A stretch of 64,000 bases of DNA from Actinotignum sanguinis (GTDB lineage Bacteria > Actinomycetota > Actinomycetes > Actinomycetales > Actinomycetaceae). Location of the stretch: the NCBI RefSeq assembly GCF_003957255.1, contig NZ_QDIE01000001.1:62001-126000 (forward strand), given 5' to 3'. The position numbers were made by a program, and so were the translations under genes. The stretch's first letter is position 1. Each line of letters opens with the position of its first letter. This document shows, one piece after another, positions 34,179 to 43,913 of this stretch. The notes beneath the pieces were generated by a model. It did not search any database. It was not told where the DNA came from and worked only from the letters and a program-made list of their open reading frames with translations.

Positions 34179-36038
34179 ATGAACGACGCCGATATTGCTC
34201 GCCTGCGTGCCGAAGCGGCCGAAGCCGCTGCCAAAGCTGCCCGTGCCGAAGCCGAACTCGCCCAGGCCCGCCTCGATGCCGCACTTGCCGCCGCATCTTC
34301 CCCCGCAGCAGCCACCGCCGCCAATGCCACGGAAGGCCTGGACGCCATAACCACCGCCACCGCGGCAGAGAAGCGCTCACCGGCGCAGCCGGCGGCGGCG
34401 TCGCCGGAACAATCGCCAGAAAGCACCGGTGAGGATTACGCGAGCGAGGTTGCCCGCAGCTACCAGATATCAGGCCCGGCTCTCACCCTGGGCGCCTACC
34501 TGGACCCGGCTGGGAATCCGCGCCCCGATGTTCTGGTGCGGCTGCCCTTCGCTAGTTTCAACCGGCACGGCCTGGTGTGCGGAGCAACCGGAACCGGGAA
34601 AACTCGTACCCTCCAGCTGCTGGCCGAACAGCTGAGCGCGGCCGGAGTGGCCGTTTTCCTCACCGATATTAAAGGGGATCTATCGGGCCTGTGCGAAGCG
34701 GGCGTCGCTTCCGATAAACTCACGGCCCGCACCCGAGCTTTAGGGCAGGATTGGTCCGGTGCCTCGTTCCCGCTCCACCTGTATTCCCTCACCGAATCAA
34801 CCGGGGTGCCGCTACGTTCCACAGTGGAAGATTTCGGTGCTTTGCTCCTAGCCCGGGCCCTGAAATTAAACGACACCCAGGAATCGGCGCTGGCCTTAGT
34901 TTTCGCGTGGGCGGAAAAAGAGAATCTGCACCTGTACACCCTGGAGGATCTGCGCGAGGTACTTCATTATTTGACCACGGCGGGGAAGGCGGAGCTATCC
35001 GGTATTGGCGGGGTATCGACCGCCACCGCCGGGGTGATTCTGCGCGAGGTATCAGCCCTGGCTGCGCAGGGCGGAGACATGTTCTTCCAGCGCCCGTCCT
35101 TTAGCCCCAGCGAGCTCATCGCCCACGAAGGCGAACGCGGTGTTATCTCCGCCCTCGAACTTCCCGACGTGCGCGATATGCCCGAACTTTTCTCCACGTT
35201 CACCATGTGGATACTCAGTCGGCTTTTTTCCGATCTTCCCGAAGTGGGCGATACTCCCCTGCCCCGCCTGGTGTTCTTCTTCGACGAAGCGCATCTGCTG
35301 TTCTCGGGTGCTTCCCGGAATTTCGTGGACGAGGTTACCCGCGTGGTGCGCCTCATCCGCTCGAAAGGTGTAGGCGTTTTCTTCGTGACGCAAACGCCGC
35401 AGGATATTCCCGAATCGGTGCTCGCGCAGCTGGGCACCCGCATTCACCATGCGTTGCGCGCCCACACGCCCAAGGACGTGAAGATTCTCAAGGAAACAGC
35501 AAAAACCTTCCCCTTCTCACCCCTCGATATTGCGGCCGTGCTACCCGCGCTCGGCACCGGTGAGGCTGTGGTTACAGGTTTGGGCGACGACGGCGCCCCT
35601 ACGGCCGTGGCCCCTACCCGGCTCTGGGCGCCGCGCTCTATCATGGGCCCGGCCGGGCCGGCCGCGTTGAGCACCGCTCTTGGCACCACACCTCGGCCTG
35701 CTCCTATAGCCGGGGATACCGCAAGCGAAGGTGCTGCCCGCGCTGTTGCCGCGCGGCGCGCGCAACGAGAAGCTGCCGCGGTGGCTGCTAAAGAAGCTGA
35801 AGAGCAGCGGCGGGCCGCGGAAGCCGCGGCGAAGAAAGCTGCCCGCGAGGCGGAGAAAAAACTGGCGGCCGCGGAGCGGGAAGCGGAGCGTCAGGCTCGG
35901 CAGGCCCAACGGAATGCCGAGAAGGAGGCGCAACGGCAGGCCCGGCGCCGCGATGCCGCAATTGATTCGGTGGTGCGCAGTGCCGGGAGGTCACTCGGCC
36001 GTTCGATTATTAATTCGATTTTCGGGCGGCGGCGCTAG
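34179..36038 (+). CDS. HerA-like ATPase (DUF853 family)
   Basis: A 619-residue protein. An N-terminal Ala/Glu coiled coil (ADIARLRAEAAEAAAKAARAEAELAQARL) is followed by the DUF853/HerA-C ATPase with Walker A GATGTGKT, LTDIKGDLSGL, Walker B RLVFFFDEAHLLF, RLIRSKGVGVFFVTQTPQDIPESVLAQLG and an Arg-finger region HALRAHTPKD. A second, strongly charged Ala/Arg/Glu coiled coil fills the last about 110 residues. HerA-type motors translocate DNA in archaeal end resection, but the bacterial DUF853 role is unknown. It is divergent from comEA with 118 bp between starts. Confidence 0.9.
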   Translation: MNDADIARLRAEAAEAAAKAARAEAELAQARLDAALAAASSPAAATAANATEGLDAITTATAAEKRSPAQPAAASPEQSPESTGEDYASEVARSYQISGPALTLGAYLDPAGNPRPDVLVRLPFASFNRHGLVCGATGTGKTRTLQLLAEQLSAAGVAVFLTDIKGDLSGLCEAGVASDKLTARTRALGQDWSGASFPLHLYSLTESTGVPLRSTVEDFGALLLARALKLNDTQESALALVFAWAEKENLHLYTLEDLREVLHYLTTAGKAELSGIGGVSTATAGVILREVSALAAQGGDMFFQRPSFSPSELIAHEGERGVISALELPDVRDMPELFSTFTMWILSRLFSDLPEVGDTPLPRLVFFFDEAHLLFSGASRNFVDEVTRVVRLIRSKGVGVFFVTQTPQDIPESVLAQLGTRIHHALRAHTPKDVKILKETAKTFPFSPLDIAAVLPALGTGEAVVTGLGDDGAPTAVAPTRLWAPRSIMGPAGPAALSTALGTTPRPAPIAGDTASEGAARAVAARRAQREAAAVAAKEAEEQRRAAEAAAKKAAREAEKKLAAAEREAERQARQAQRNAEKEAQRQARRRDAAIDSVVRSAGRSLGRSIINSIFGRRR

Positions 36039-36050
36039 CGCGGGTTCCGC

Positions 36051-37031
36051 TTACTTTCGGGCATACGGAGCAGAGGTAGCCGGATAGCTCATGGTGACGG
36101 TGAGGCTGCGGGAGCGGCCCGGGGCTAGCGCCACGCGCCCCACTTGATCCGAACGATTAAAAGCATTGGGCAGCGCGGAAGCCGGGGCGACCAGGAGAGC
36201 TTCCCGGGCCCCGCGTTCCAGAGTATCCCCGGTCCATAGCCGCACATAGGGTGCTTCGCTCGGTTCCTGGGCGAGGATAATATCGCGTTCCCGAGCTGGA
36301 TCGGTCAGCACGGTTGCCACGACTCCGTCACTGGTGGGCACCAGCGAGGTGAAGGTGGAGTCGATACGGCTAGCTCCGAGTACCGGCCACTCCACGGGGG
36401 TACTTACCCCGGTGAGCGCGGCATCGCCGGGAGCCGGGATTCCGTGCGCATCGGCTGCGATCTTGGTGCGCGCACTGACCGTCGTCGACATTTTTGAAAT
36501 GGAAGCGAGCTGCGGGAAACGCAAGTAGCCGTTCCACGCGACCGCCACCGGGGCGCAGCTCTCACCCAGGTTCGTCACTTCCAGACTGACGGAAAGATGA
36601 TGGGTTCCCGCGCTGGAATCCCCCAGCGCATAGACCACTTGGATTCCCACGGGCCACGGGTAGCCCGCTACCGCGGGAAGCTCCGCGCGCAAAATAAGCG
36701 CATCTGCGGAGCGTTCCCGCCGGAATTCGCAGCTGTGGACCCGCAAGCACCGCCCGGTGGTATCGGCTTCAAGGCGGTAGCTCTGCCCATCCCAGGTGTA
36801 GCACCCGCCGGCGAGGGGCCCCACCCAGGGGGCTTCGATAAGCCCACGCCCCCCATCTGCCTCCTCCAGTTCGGCACCGTTACGGTATCCGGAAAACACC
36901 TCCCCGTCGGGACTCCAGGAGAGGAGGGTGGCCCCGCGTGCAGCTACGAGGGCGCTGGCTCCGCCCGGTGCGCTAAGAAGCCACGCCGGGTTACCGTCAA
37001 AGTCCTGCGCTGTGATTCGCATACGTGCCAC
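36051..37031 (-). CDS. Aldose 1-epimerase / D-hexose-6-phosphate mutarotase family
   Basis: A 326-residue galactose-mutarotase-like beta-sandwich. Recognisable parts are GASALVAARGATLLSWSPDG at the N-terminus, PWVGPLAGGCYTWDGQSYRLE, LSVSLEVTNLGESCAPVAVAWNGYLRFP (the AWNGYLRFP stretch replaces the usual GxHPYF) and a C-terminal PYVRLWTGDTLERG. The enzyme interconverts alpha and beta anomers; the substrate is not readable. Start GTG 37031 has AAGGAGG 6 nt upstream; the frame to 37106 has no SD. Confidence 0.82.
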   Translation of the reverse strand: MARMRITAQDFDGNPAWLLSAPGGASALVAARGATLLSWSPDGEVFSGYRNGAELEEADGGRGLIEAPWVGPLAGGCYTWDGQSYRLEADTTGRCLRVHSCEFRRERSADALILRAELPAVAGYPWPVGIQVVYALGDSSAGTHHLSVSLEVTNLGESCAPVAVAWNGYLRFPQLASISKMSTTVSARTKIAADAHGIPAPGDAALTGVSTPVEWPVLGASRIDSTFTSLVPTSDGVVATVLTDPARERDIILAQEPSEAPYVRLWTGDTLERGAREALLVAPASALPNAFNRSDQVGRVALAPGRSRSLTVTMSYPATSAPYARK

Positions 37032-37148
37032 GATATTCCTCCTTACTCCCGCGGGTTCCTTCCCTTGGATCGGTGCCCGCGTCACGGGCTCGGACGAGAA
37101 TTTCAAACCCGGACCACCTCAGGGCCCGAGACTTTACTGCATTCCGCT

Positions 37149-40064
37149 TTAGGGAACGATATTGATGAGTCCCGGAGCACGCACAATAATCTTGCGCGGT
37201 TCGCCCTCCAGGAAGGCCTGCACCCGTTCTTCAGCCAGGGCCCGGGCGGTCAGATCCGCATCGGAAATATCCTGGGGTACCTCCAGACGGGCGCGGACCT
37301 TACCCTTCACCTGCACCACGCAGGTCACGGTGTCATCCACCAGCAGCGCTGCGTCGCTAACCTGCGGGAACGCAGCGCGCGCGACCAGGCCGCTATTACC
37401 CAAACGTGCCCAGAGTTCTTCGGCAATATGGGGTGCCACCGGTGCCACCATGGCCACGATAGCGCAGGCAGCTTCACGCGGTACCGCCGTCAGCCCGGTG
37501 AGATGGTTATTGAGAACAATGAGCTTCGAGATCGCGGTGTTGATACGCATATGGTCGTAATCATCAGCCACTCCCGCGATGGTGCGGGCCAGGAGCTTAG
37601 CGGTTTCGGTATCCGGAGTCGCGTCACTGACCGTCACCTCACCGGTGCGCTCATCAACGATATTGCGCCACAGCCGCTGCAAGAAGCGCTGCGAACCTAC
37701 CACCGCGCGGGTATCCCAGGGCCGGGAAACATCAAGCGGCCCCATGGACATTTCGTAGACGCGGAACGTATCCGCACCGTACTGATCAGCCATATCATCA
37801 GGTGTAATGATGTTCTTGAGGGACTTGCCCATCTTCCCGTATTCCCGGTTGACCTTCTCCCCCCGGTAGTAGAAGACCGTTTCGCCGTTTTCTTCGCGTT
37901 CTTCTACCTCATCGGCCGGCACGTAGGCCCCGCGAGCATCGGTATAGGCATAGGCCTGTACGTAGCCCTGGTTGAAGAGCTTGTGGAAAGGCTCCGAAGA
38001 GGAGACATAACCCAGGTCAAAGAGGACCTTGTGCCAGAAACGCGCGTAGAGCAGGTGGAGCACCGCGTGTTCGACGCCGCCCACGTACAAATCCACCCCT
38101 CCGGAAGTGTTACCGGCCTCGGGACGCGGACCCATCCAGTAGGCTTCGTTTTCCGGAGCGCAGAAGCTATCCGAATTGGTGGGATCCACATAGCGCAATT
38201 CGTACCAGCACGAACCTGCCCACTGCGGCATGGTATTGGTTTCGCGGCGGTACTTCTTGAGACCATCACCCAGGTCAAGCTCCACATTCACCCATTCCGG
38301 GTTGCGTTCCAGCGGAGGTTGGGGCAGTGAATTTGCGTCGTCGGCATCGTAAGACGCCGGCGAGAAGTCTTCCATTTCGGGCAGCTCCAAGGGGAGCATC
38401 GATTCGGGTAGCGCGTGCGCAATACCCTCCTCATCCCAAACAATCGGGAAGGGCTCACCCCAGTAGCGCTGGCGGGAGAAAAGCCAATCGTGCAGGCGGT
38501 AGGTGACGGTGGCGGTTCCGGCACCGCGTTCTTCCAGCCAGGCGATAATAGCGGCCATGGATTCGGATTTCGTCATGCCGTTGAGGGAGATTTCCTCATT
38601 GGCGGAATCAACGAGGATGCCATCCCCGGTGTAGGCACCCTCTTCCAGGTCCGGGCCGTACGGATCCTCCGCAGGGCCGATGGTGCGGATAACGTCCAGA
38701 TTGTATTCGCGCGCGAAAGCCCAGTCGCGATCATCATGGGCAGGAACCGCCATAATCGCACCGGTTCCGTAACCGACCAGCACATAATCCGCCACGAAAA
38801 CCGGAACCTTGGCGCCGTTGACCGGATTAATCCCGAAGAGCCCGGAGAAAACGCCGGTCTTTTCATGAGTATCCGAGGTGCGTTCCATATCCGATTTCGC
38901 GGCGGCGCGCGCCCGGTAGGCCGCGACAGCTTCACGCGGGGTGGCGTATCCGCCAGTCCATTCTGCGCGGGTTCCTTCCGGCCAGCTATCGGGAACCCGG
39001 AGCTCCTGCGCATCCGTATCCGTACCCGCTTCACTTCCACCCAAGGCCTCATGTTCGGGAGCAACGGCCATGAAACTGGCCCCGAAGAGAGTATCGGGGC
39101 GGGTGGTATAAACATCCAGGACCCGCCCGGAGCCGTCAGAAAGCTCAAAACGAACCGTGGCGCCGTGGGAGCGCCCGATCCAGTTCTGCTGCATGGCCCG
39201 CACTTTATCCGGCCAGTCAATGGTGTCCAGGTCACTCACCAGGCGGTCCGCATAGGCGGTAATCCGCATCATCCACTGGGCGAGATTGCGCCGGAACACC
39301 GGGAAGTTACCGCGTTCGGACCGGCCTTCCGCGGTGACTTCCTCATTGGCAAGCACCGTTCCCAGCCCCGGACACCAATTAACCGGGGCTTCCTTGATAT
39401 AAACCAGGCGGTATTCGCTGAGCGCATCCGCTTTTTCTTTCCTGGAGAGCGCCTCCCAGGGCCGACCATCCGGCGTGGCCTTTTCCCCACTGGCGAATTT
39501 CGCTTCCAGTTCCGCAATGGGCCGGGCCGCTCCGTTGCCACGCCCGTCCCGGCGCGGGTAATCCGGGTCAAACCAGGAATTAAACACCTTGGTGAAAATC
39601 CATTGGGTCCACTTCACGTAATCAATATCCGTGGTGGAGAAAACCCGCCGTGAATCGTGGGAAAGCCCGAGGCGATGCAGCTGAGCTGCCATATTGGCAA
39701 TATTTTCCGCGGTGGTGATAGCCGGGTGCTTGCCATTTTGCACCGCGAACTGTTCTGCGGGAAGTCCGAAGGCGTCATAGCCCATGGTGTAGAGGACGTT
39801 CTCACCCTTCATGCGGTGGTAGCGGGCCACGGTATCCGTGGCAATATAGCCGAGCGGATGGCCCACGTGCAGGCCACGCCCGGACGGATAGGGGAACATG
39901 TCCTGGATGAAAAACTTCGGCGCCGAGGTATCCCCCGCGAGATCCCCAACCGGGTTCGCGGCGTAGAAGGCACCTTCCTCTTCCCAGCGTTCCTGCCAGT
40001 GGGCTTCGATCTCATTAGCCAGTTCTGCGGTGTAGCGGAACTGGGTCATATCCTCAGCGCTCAA
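37149..40064 (-). CDS. leuS: Leucyl-tRNA synthetase, TTG start
   Basis: A 971-residue class I synthetase. HIGH-like HVGH at 66-69 ([16 protein letters not shown]), an editing CP1 insertion, WCGP-like [14 protein letters not shown], and KMSKS-like KMGKS ([17 protein letters not shown]) are present. The catalytic core is split by the usual insertions and ends with an anticodon-binding domain and a short C-terminal domain. TTG 40064 has AAGGAG 5 nt upstream; the ATG 15 nt later is an alternative. It is divergent from the HIT gene, 92 bp between starts. Its product charges the tRNA sensed by the leuA leader. Confidence 0.97.
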   Translation of the reverse strand: MSAEDMTQFRYTAELANEIEAHWQERWEEEGAFYAANPVGDLAGDTSAPKFFIQDMFPYPSGRGLHVGHPLGYIATDTVARYHRMKGENVLYTMGYDAFGLPAEQFAVQNGKHPAITTAENIANMAAQLHRLGLSHDSRRVFSTTDIDYVKWTQWIFTKVFNSWFDPDYPRRDGRGNGAARPIAELEAKFASGEKATPDGRPWEALSRKEKADALSEYRLVYIKEAPVNWCPGLGTVLANEEVTAEGRSERGNFPVFRRNLAQWMMRITAYADRLVSDLDTIDWPDKVRAMQQNWIGRSHGATVRFELSDGSGRVLDVYTTRPDTLFGASFMAVAPEHEALGGSEAGTDTDAQELRVPDSWPEGTRAEWTGGYATPREAVAAYRARAAAKSDMERTSDTHEKTGVFSGLFGINPVNGAKVPVFVADYVLVGYGTGAIMAVPAHDDRDWAFAREYNLDVIRTIGPAEDPYGPDLEEGAYTGDGILVDSANEEISLNGMTKSESMAAIIAWLEERGAGTATVTYRLHDWLFSRQRYWGEPFPIVWDEEGIAHALPESMLPLELPEMEDFSPASYDADDANSLPQPPLERNPEWVNVELDLGDGLKKYRRETNTMPQWAGSCWYELRYVDPTNSDSFCAPENEAYWMGPRPEAGNTSGGVDLYVGGVEHAVLHLLYARFWHKVLFDLGYVSSSEPFHKLFNQGYVQAYAYTDARGAYVPADEVEEREENGETVFYYRGEKVNREYGKMGKSLKNIITPDDMADQYGADTFRVYEMSMGPLDVSRPWDTRAVVGSQRFLQRLWRNIVDERTGEVTVSDATPDTETAKLLARTIAGVADDYDHMRINTAISKLIVLNNHLTGLTAVPREAACAIVAMVAPVAPHIAEELWARLGNSGLVARAAFPQVSDAALLVDDTVTCVVQVKGKVRARLEVPQDISDADLTARALAEERVQAFLEGEPRKIIVRAPGLINIVP

Positions 40065-40144
40065 GGGTACTCCTTTTCGACGGTCGACTTCGGTCAATTG
40101 TAGCTCTCTCCTCCGACAAATCTCAGGTCGTCCACAGCGGTGAC

Positions 40145-40150
40145 TAGACT
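40145..40150 (+). promoter_or_regulatory. Candidate -10 for leaderless HIT mRNA
   Basis: TAGACT followed by GGCACC and ATG 40157. The hexamer-to-start spacing of six bases equals that at the HerA-like gene. Confidence 0.45.
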
Positions 40151-40156
40151 GGCACC

Positions 40157-40597
40157 ATGAGTGTCTTTTCAAAAATTATTGCCGGCGAGATTCCGGGCCG
40201 TTTTGTTTGGGCCGACGACGTCTGCGTTGCTTTCGCAACTCTTGAGCCGCACGCCCGCGGCCATGTGCTAGTTGTTCCCCGCGCGGAAATTGACCGTTTC
40301 ACCGATCTTGACGACGATACAGCCGCGCATCTCTTCATCGTGGCTAAGCGCATTGGAAAGGCCCAGATCGCGGCTTTCGGCGTGGAGCGGGCGATGCTCG
40401 TCATCGCCGGACTCGGGGTACCTCATACACACCTGCATGTTATTCCGGCTGATTCGGAAAACGTCACCAGTTTCGCATCGGCACGCAAGGATGTTCCCGG
40501 CGCCGAATTGGATGCGGCCATGGAGGAATTACGCGCGGCCCTGCGGCAGCAGGGCTGGGGTTCCTTCGTTCCGGCCCAGCTCGGTTCCCTCGCCTAA
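40157..40597 (+). CDS. HIT-family nucleotide-binding protein
   Basis: A 146-residue histidine-triad protein with the catalytic HxHxH at His90, His92 and His94 ([10 protein letters not shown]). The typical N-terminus [21 protein letters not shown] is followed by [17 protein letters not shown] proteins hydrolyse nucleoside phosphoramidates and related nucleotides. There is no SD; the mRNA is probably leaderless. The stop region CCTAAGCC (40593-40600) is repeated at 40607-40614. Confidence 0.95.
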   Translation: MSVFSKIIAGEIPGRFVWADDVCVAFATLEPHARGHVLVVPRAEIDRFTDLDDDTAAHLFIVAKRIGKAQIAAFGVERAMLVIAGLGVPHTHLHVIPADSENVTSFASARKDVPGAELDAAMEELRAALRQQGWGSFVPAQLGSLA

Positions 40598-40663
40598 GCC
40601 AAGTTACCTAAGCCCACTGCGTTATGCCCGCTCTCCTAGGCCACGCGCGCAACGGTCTAGGCC
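40593..40663. repeat. Two pairs of stop-spanning short direct repeats
   Basis: CCTAAGCC (40593-40600, 40607-40614) duplicates the HIT gene stop. CTAGGCC (40636-40642, 40657-40663) duplicates the stop of the facing HAD gene on the other strand. Both are short and could be chance alone. Confidence 0.5.
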
Positions 40664-41409
40664 AGCCCCACCAGTTCCTCAATGAAGTCGGCAGTATCGG
40701 TCCAGTCCCGCACCGCGTGGGTATCGATGCCAAGCCGGGTAACGGGGTAGTCGTTTCCGGCGGGGTCGAGGCGGTCCCCCACGAAGAGCATGTGGGCGAT
40801 GGGGATACCGGTTTGCTTGGATAATTCCGCAATTCCGTAGGCTTTATCCACGCCCTTGCGGGTAATATCCACGGACGTTGAACCGCCCGAGCGCACCTCC
40901 AGGTGCGGCAGACGCGCTGCGACAGCTTCTCGCAGCGCGTTTTTCTTTTCCCCGCTCGGATCCCAGGCGCGTTTCGCTTCCAGCGGGGCGCTTTGCCCGA
41001 GCGCGGAGAAGGTCACCTGGGATCCGCGGTCTTCCAGGATCTCGCCCCAGGTGCTACTTTCCCACAGCCCGAGCCGCCGTGCTTCTTCTTCCAGGGCCAG
41101 AGCGGCATCCCGGCGTTCTTCCGCGGTGAGGTTACGAACGTACACATCGCGCCACGCTCCGTCCTCGTGAACGAGGTAGCGGGTTCCACAGGTGGGCATG
41201 AGGTGAAGACGCGCAAGTTCTGCGGGGGTGCCGTCTAGTCCTTCCAGGAGTTGGCTTTCGAACTGTCCGAATTGGCCGCCGGAAATCACGCACACCTCGT
41301 ACGTATCGAGCAGTGCCCGCAGGGCCCGCGCCATGCGTTCCGGGAGCGCGGATTTGGAAGGTGCCAGGGTATCGTCCAAGTCAAAAGCAATAAGGCGGTA
41401 AGACGTCAT
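40657..41409 (-). CDS. HAD-IIB family phosphatase, PMM-like
   Basis: A 250-residue HAD hydrolase with motif I FDLDDTLA, motif II VISGG and motif IV VGDRLDPAGNDYP. The last resembles the eukaryotic-type phosphomannomutase/HAD-IIB group, as does STWGEILEDRGSQVTFSALG. The substrate is probably a sugar phosphate, but that is inference. The start ATG 41409 is preceded by CATACT-N6 and no SD. Its stop region is duplicated 21 bp downstream. Confidence 0.88.
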   Translation of the reverse strand: MTSYRLIAFDLDDTLAPSKSALPERMARALRALLDTYEVCVISGGQFGQFESQLLEGLDGTPAELARLHLMPTCGTRYLVHEDGAWRDVYVRNLTAEERRDAALALEEEARRLGLWESSTWGEILEDRGSQVTFSALGQSAPLEAKRAWDPSGEKKNALREAVAARLPHLEVRSGGSTSVDITRKGVDKAYGIAELSKQTGIPIAHMLFVGDRLDPAGNDYPVTRLGIDTHAVRDWTDTADFIEELVGLA

Positions 41410-41522
41410 AGCCACAGTATGGTGCACCGAGCACCCAAATGCGAAATAACTGGGCAACGCTACCTACCCGCAGAGCAGATGATCCCGTCCTTCGGGTCTA
41501 CCCACACATTCTTACGACGACG

Positions 41523-41558
41523 CAGCGGGCTGATACATCGCGATGTATCAGCCCGCTG
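41523..41558. terminator. 36-bp perfect palindrome
   Basis: Positions 41523-41540 and 41541-41558 are perfect reverse complements with no spacer. It lies past the DUF4282 gene end (41630) and upstream of the HAD gene start, so it most likely terminates DUF4282 transcription, though such a palindrome could also bind protein as DNA. Confidence 0.7.
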
Positions 41559-41629
41559 GTGGGTTTCGCCAGCTTGGGCTTCCGGATTTTTAGCTCCGGA
41601 GAGCCCGGCTGTGGTGTGCTGCGCCCCGA

Positions 41630-42133
41630 CTACTGTTCGTCTTTGATGGCTGCTTCGCAGAGCAACCGGGCACCGCCAATAATAAGGACAGCAACCACGA
41701 GGCTGAGGAGGAAGCTGAGAACTCCGGCAAGCGCAACCATGGCAGGCGTGTATTCGCCAAAGACGCTAATCATCGCGAAAAGCGAGACGAGCACGTGGCA
41801 GCCGGCCACAATGAAGGCGAGAATCATGATGATCGGTGCGATGGAGCGCGCCACCCGGGTGGAGAAGTTCGTGGAGAACAGAGCCGCGAAGCCGGAGGGA
41901 TTCTGCGGCTGCTGGGGCTGGGGCGGGTAGCCGTAGCCCGGGGCCGAGTACGCCGAATGCGCCCACTGGCCCTGCTGCGGGGCGGGAATATAGCCCTGGC
42001 CCTGCGCCTGATTCTGCTGGGTTTGCTGATTCTGCTGATCAAAACCCTGCTGGTAGGACTGCTGTTCCGGCTGGGCGCTCTGCTGACCATAACCGGGGTT
42101 ATTATCAGGGAACTGGTTATTCTGTTCGCTCAT
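41630..42133 (-). CDS. DUF4282 membrane protein
   Basis: A 167-residue protein. The first about 75 residues are Gln/Asn/Pro/Tyr-rich and disordered (many QQ and NQ steps). Two membrane helices follow (SIAPIIMILAFIVAGCHVLVSLFAMISVFG and MVALAGVLSFLLSLVVAVLIIGGARL), ending in the DUF4282 pattern RLLCEAAIK. Such Gln/Pro/Tyr-rich membrane proteins are common near cell-envelope genes in Actinobacteria; the role is unknown. ATG 42133 has GGAAGG upstream. Confidence 0.85.
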   Translation of the reverse strand: MSEQNNQFPDNNPGYGQQSAQPEQQSYQQGFDQQNQQTQQNQAQGQGYIPAPQQGQWAHSAYSAPGYGYPPQPQQPQNPSGFAALFSTNFSTRVARSIAPIIMILAFIVAGCHVLVSLFAMISVFGEYTPAMVALAGVLSFLLSLVVAVLIIGGARLLCEAAIKDEQ

Positions 42134-42487
42134 GAGTATTCCTTCCGTAACGAGCGATGGCCACGACGGGATCATGACCCGGAGCACTTCACACTTAAAA
42201 TACCAAGAAAGTGGAAGCGCGCGTACTCATTTCACTACCCGCCGGAGGCGGGTAGGTACCAACTAAGGGTAGCTATCCGAAGCGGCCACCGCGAATAGGC
42301 CAGATCCAGCACGGAACCTGGCGGCGGGCCGAGGGATAGGGCTACCTGGACATCTTCTGGCAGTATCTCATTCATACCTGAATGATGGCATGAGGTTACG
42401 ACAGAAAAATCTTGAGGTAACCACCCCTGGGCCCGCCGCATTCCGGTTCAGCGTGGCACCACCATTATTGGTGATGCCACCGGCACG
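42134..42487. other. Intergenic region with two hairpins
   Basis: A perfect 9-bp hairpin (CTACCCGCC-GGA-GGCGGGTAG) lies at 42235-42255 and a 10-bp hairpin with one wobble at 42454-42479; the latter, 9 nt past the ndh stop, is the likely ndh terminator. A 46-codon frame (42375 to 42235, -) exists, but its SD is poor and I do not call it. Confidence 0.6.
42454..42479 (-). terminator. ndh terminator
   Basis: Stem 42454-42463 with 42470-42479 (one G-U pair), 6-nt loop, 9 nt after the NADH dehydrogenase stop. Confidence 0.65.
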
Positions 42488-43837
42488 CTACGCTTCAGCT
42501 TTCTCGAGCTCTTGAGCATCCAGCTTCGGGGAGGCGCTCACGATTCCCTGGCGTGCCCGCCGTGAGAAGCGGTGGAAATCGCCCACGATGACATCGTGCC
42601 GCTTGGGGAAGAGGAAGTACTTCGAGACAAGGTTCGTGAAAGTCGCGAACATTTCCCGCCCGGATTGGAGCTGCTGGATATGCACGGCATTCCACATAAG
42701 CCAGGAGAACTTTCCGGTAATAGCCGGCAGATGCGGAATTTCGGTAACCGCGAAACCAACGCCCACGGTGGCCATGGTGCCCTTGTCGAAGTAGTTGAAC
42801 GGCTCAGTCTCCTTGCCCGCCAGGTTATTGGAGATAACCTTGGCGATATGCCGCCCTCCCTGGATAGCCGGCTGGGCCAGCTGCGGTAGGCCGCGTTCGC
42901 CGCTCACAGCTACGTCGCCGGCAGCGAAAACGCCGTCGACCCCTTCCACCTGGAAGTGTTCGTTCACCTGGATACGCCCACGCGCCCCTTGCGGCACGTT
43001 CCATTCCTTGACTTCGGGCGGAACACCCACACCGGAAGACCAGACGATCAGCGAAGCATCAATCCACTGTTCCTCTTCCGTCTTGGTGTTCTTCACCAGG
43101 ATGCGATTCTCTTCCACCGCGGAAACAGCCTGGTTGAGAAGCACCTTGACGCCGCGATCTTCAAGAGCGCGGTGGGCGGCGTTGCGGCTCTTCTCATCGA
43201 AAGGCCCGAGAACCGTGGGGGCCATATCCACGAGGATGATCTCGCACTGCTCGGTATCAATGCCGGGATACAGCGTTTCAAAATCAAAATTGCGTAGTTC
43301 GGCAATAGCGCCGGCGGTTTCCACTCCGGTGGGGCCCGCACCGCATACAACCACCCGGAAAGGCCCGGGATTGTCAACCGCATCCATGCCGTCCAGCAGC
43401 CCGTAGAGCCGGTCGCGGACCGCAAGCGCTTCATCGCGCGTGTACATCGGCAAGGTGTGTTCCGCGGCTCCCTGAATACCAAAGTATGCTGCGCTCACGC
43501 CGGTGGCGAGGACGAGATAGTCATAAGACATCGTGCGCTCATCATCGAGCTCGATGATCTTATTGGCAGTATCCACGTGCTGGAGTTCCCCGAGCACAAA
43601 ACGCAGATTCTTTTGCTTGCTCCGTAGTGCACGCAGGTTGTAGGTAATATCCCCCGCGTTGAGCGCGCCCGCAGCCACTTGGAAAAGCAGCGGCTTGAAC
43701 GTGGTGTACGGATTTTTATCAATGAGCGTTACCCGCACGGGTGCCTGGCGAAGGCCACGTGCCGCTTGGATACCGGCAAAGCCACCTCCGACGATGACCA
43801 CATGCGGTAGCGCACTTCCTTTAATATTGTGACTCAT
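42488..43837 (-). CDS. ndh: Type II NADH dehydrogenase (NDH-2)
   Basis: A 449-residue flavoprotein that passes electrons from NADH to quinone without pumping protons. FAD site GGGFAGIQAARGL near the N-terminus, NADH site VVVCGAGPTGVETAGAIAEL, and the second FAD motif GVDGVFAAGDVAV are present. AQPAIQGGRHIAKVI and the C-terminal membrane-surface helices are typical of NDH-2. ATG 43837 has no SD, and TATGTT ends 7 nt upstream, so the mRNA may be leaderless. The frame to 43999 is rejected as unconserved. It would feed quinol to cytochrome bd encoded at 57.7 kb. Confidence 0.95.
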   Translation of the reverse strand: MSHNIKGSALPHVVIVGGGFAGIQAARGLRQAPVRVTLIDKNPYTTFKPLLFQVAAGALNAGDITYNLRALRSKQKNLRFVLGELQHVDTANKIIELDDERTMSYDYLVLATGVSAAYFGIQGAAEHTLPMYTRDEALAVRDRLYGLLDGMDAVDNPGPFRVVVCGAGPTGVETAGAIAELRNFDFETLYPGIDTEQCEIILVDMAPTVLGPFDEKSRNAAHRALEDRGVKVLLNQAVSAVEENRILVKNTKTEEEQWIDASLIVWSSGVGVPPEVKEWNVPQGARGRIQVNEHFQVEGVDGVFAAGDVAVSGERGLPQLAQPAIQGGRHIAKVISNNLAGKETEPFNYFDKGTMATVGVGFAVTEIPHLPAITGKFSWLMWNAVHIQQLQSGREMFATFTNLVSKYFLFPKRHDVIVGDFHRFSRRARQGIVSASPKLDAQELEKAEA

Positions 43838-43913
43838 ACCCCATAACATAGTGGATATGTGAGCTACTTTCCAATACTTCGCGTGAGCGCAAAATAGTGA
43901 CACTCGGCAAATA

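Noticed and set aside
36597-38330. 577-codon + strand frame opposite the mutarotase and leuS
   Set aside because: Antisense shadow of two clear genes; no RBS.
42235-42375. 46-codon - strand frame downstream of ndh
   Set aside because: AGG lies only 1 nt from the ATG and the stop falls in a hairpin; no homology recognised.
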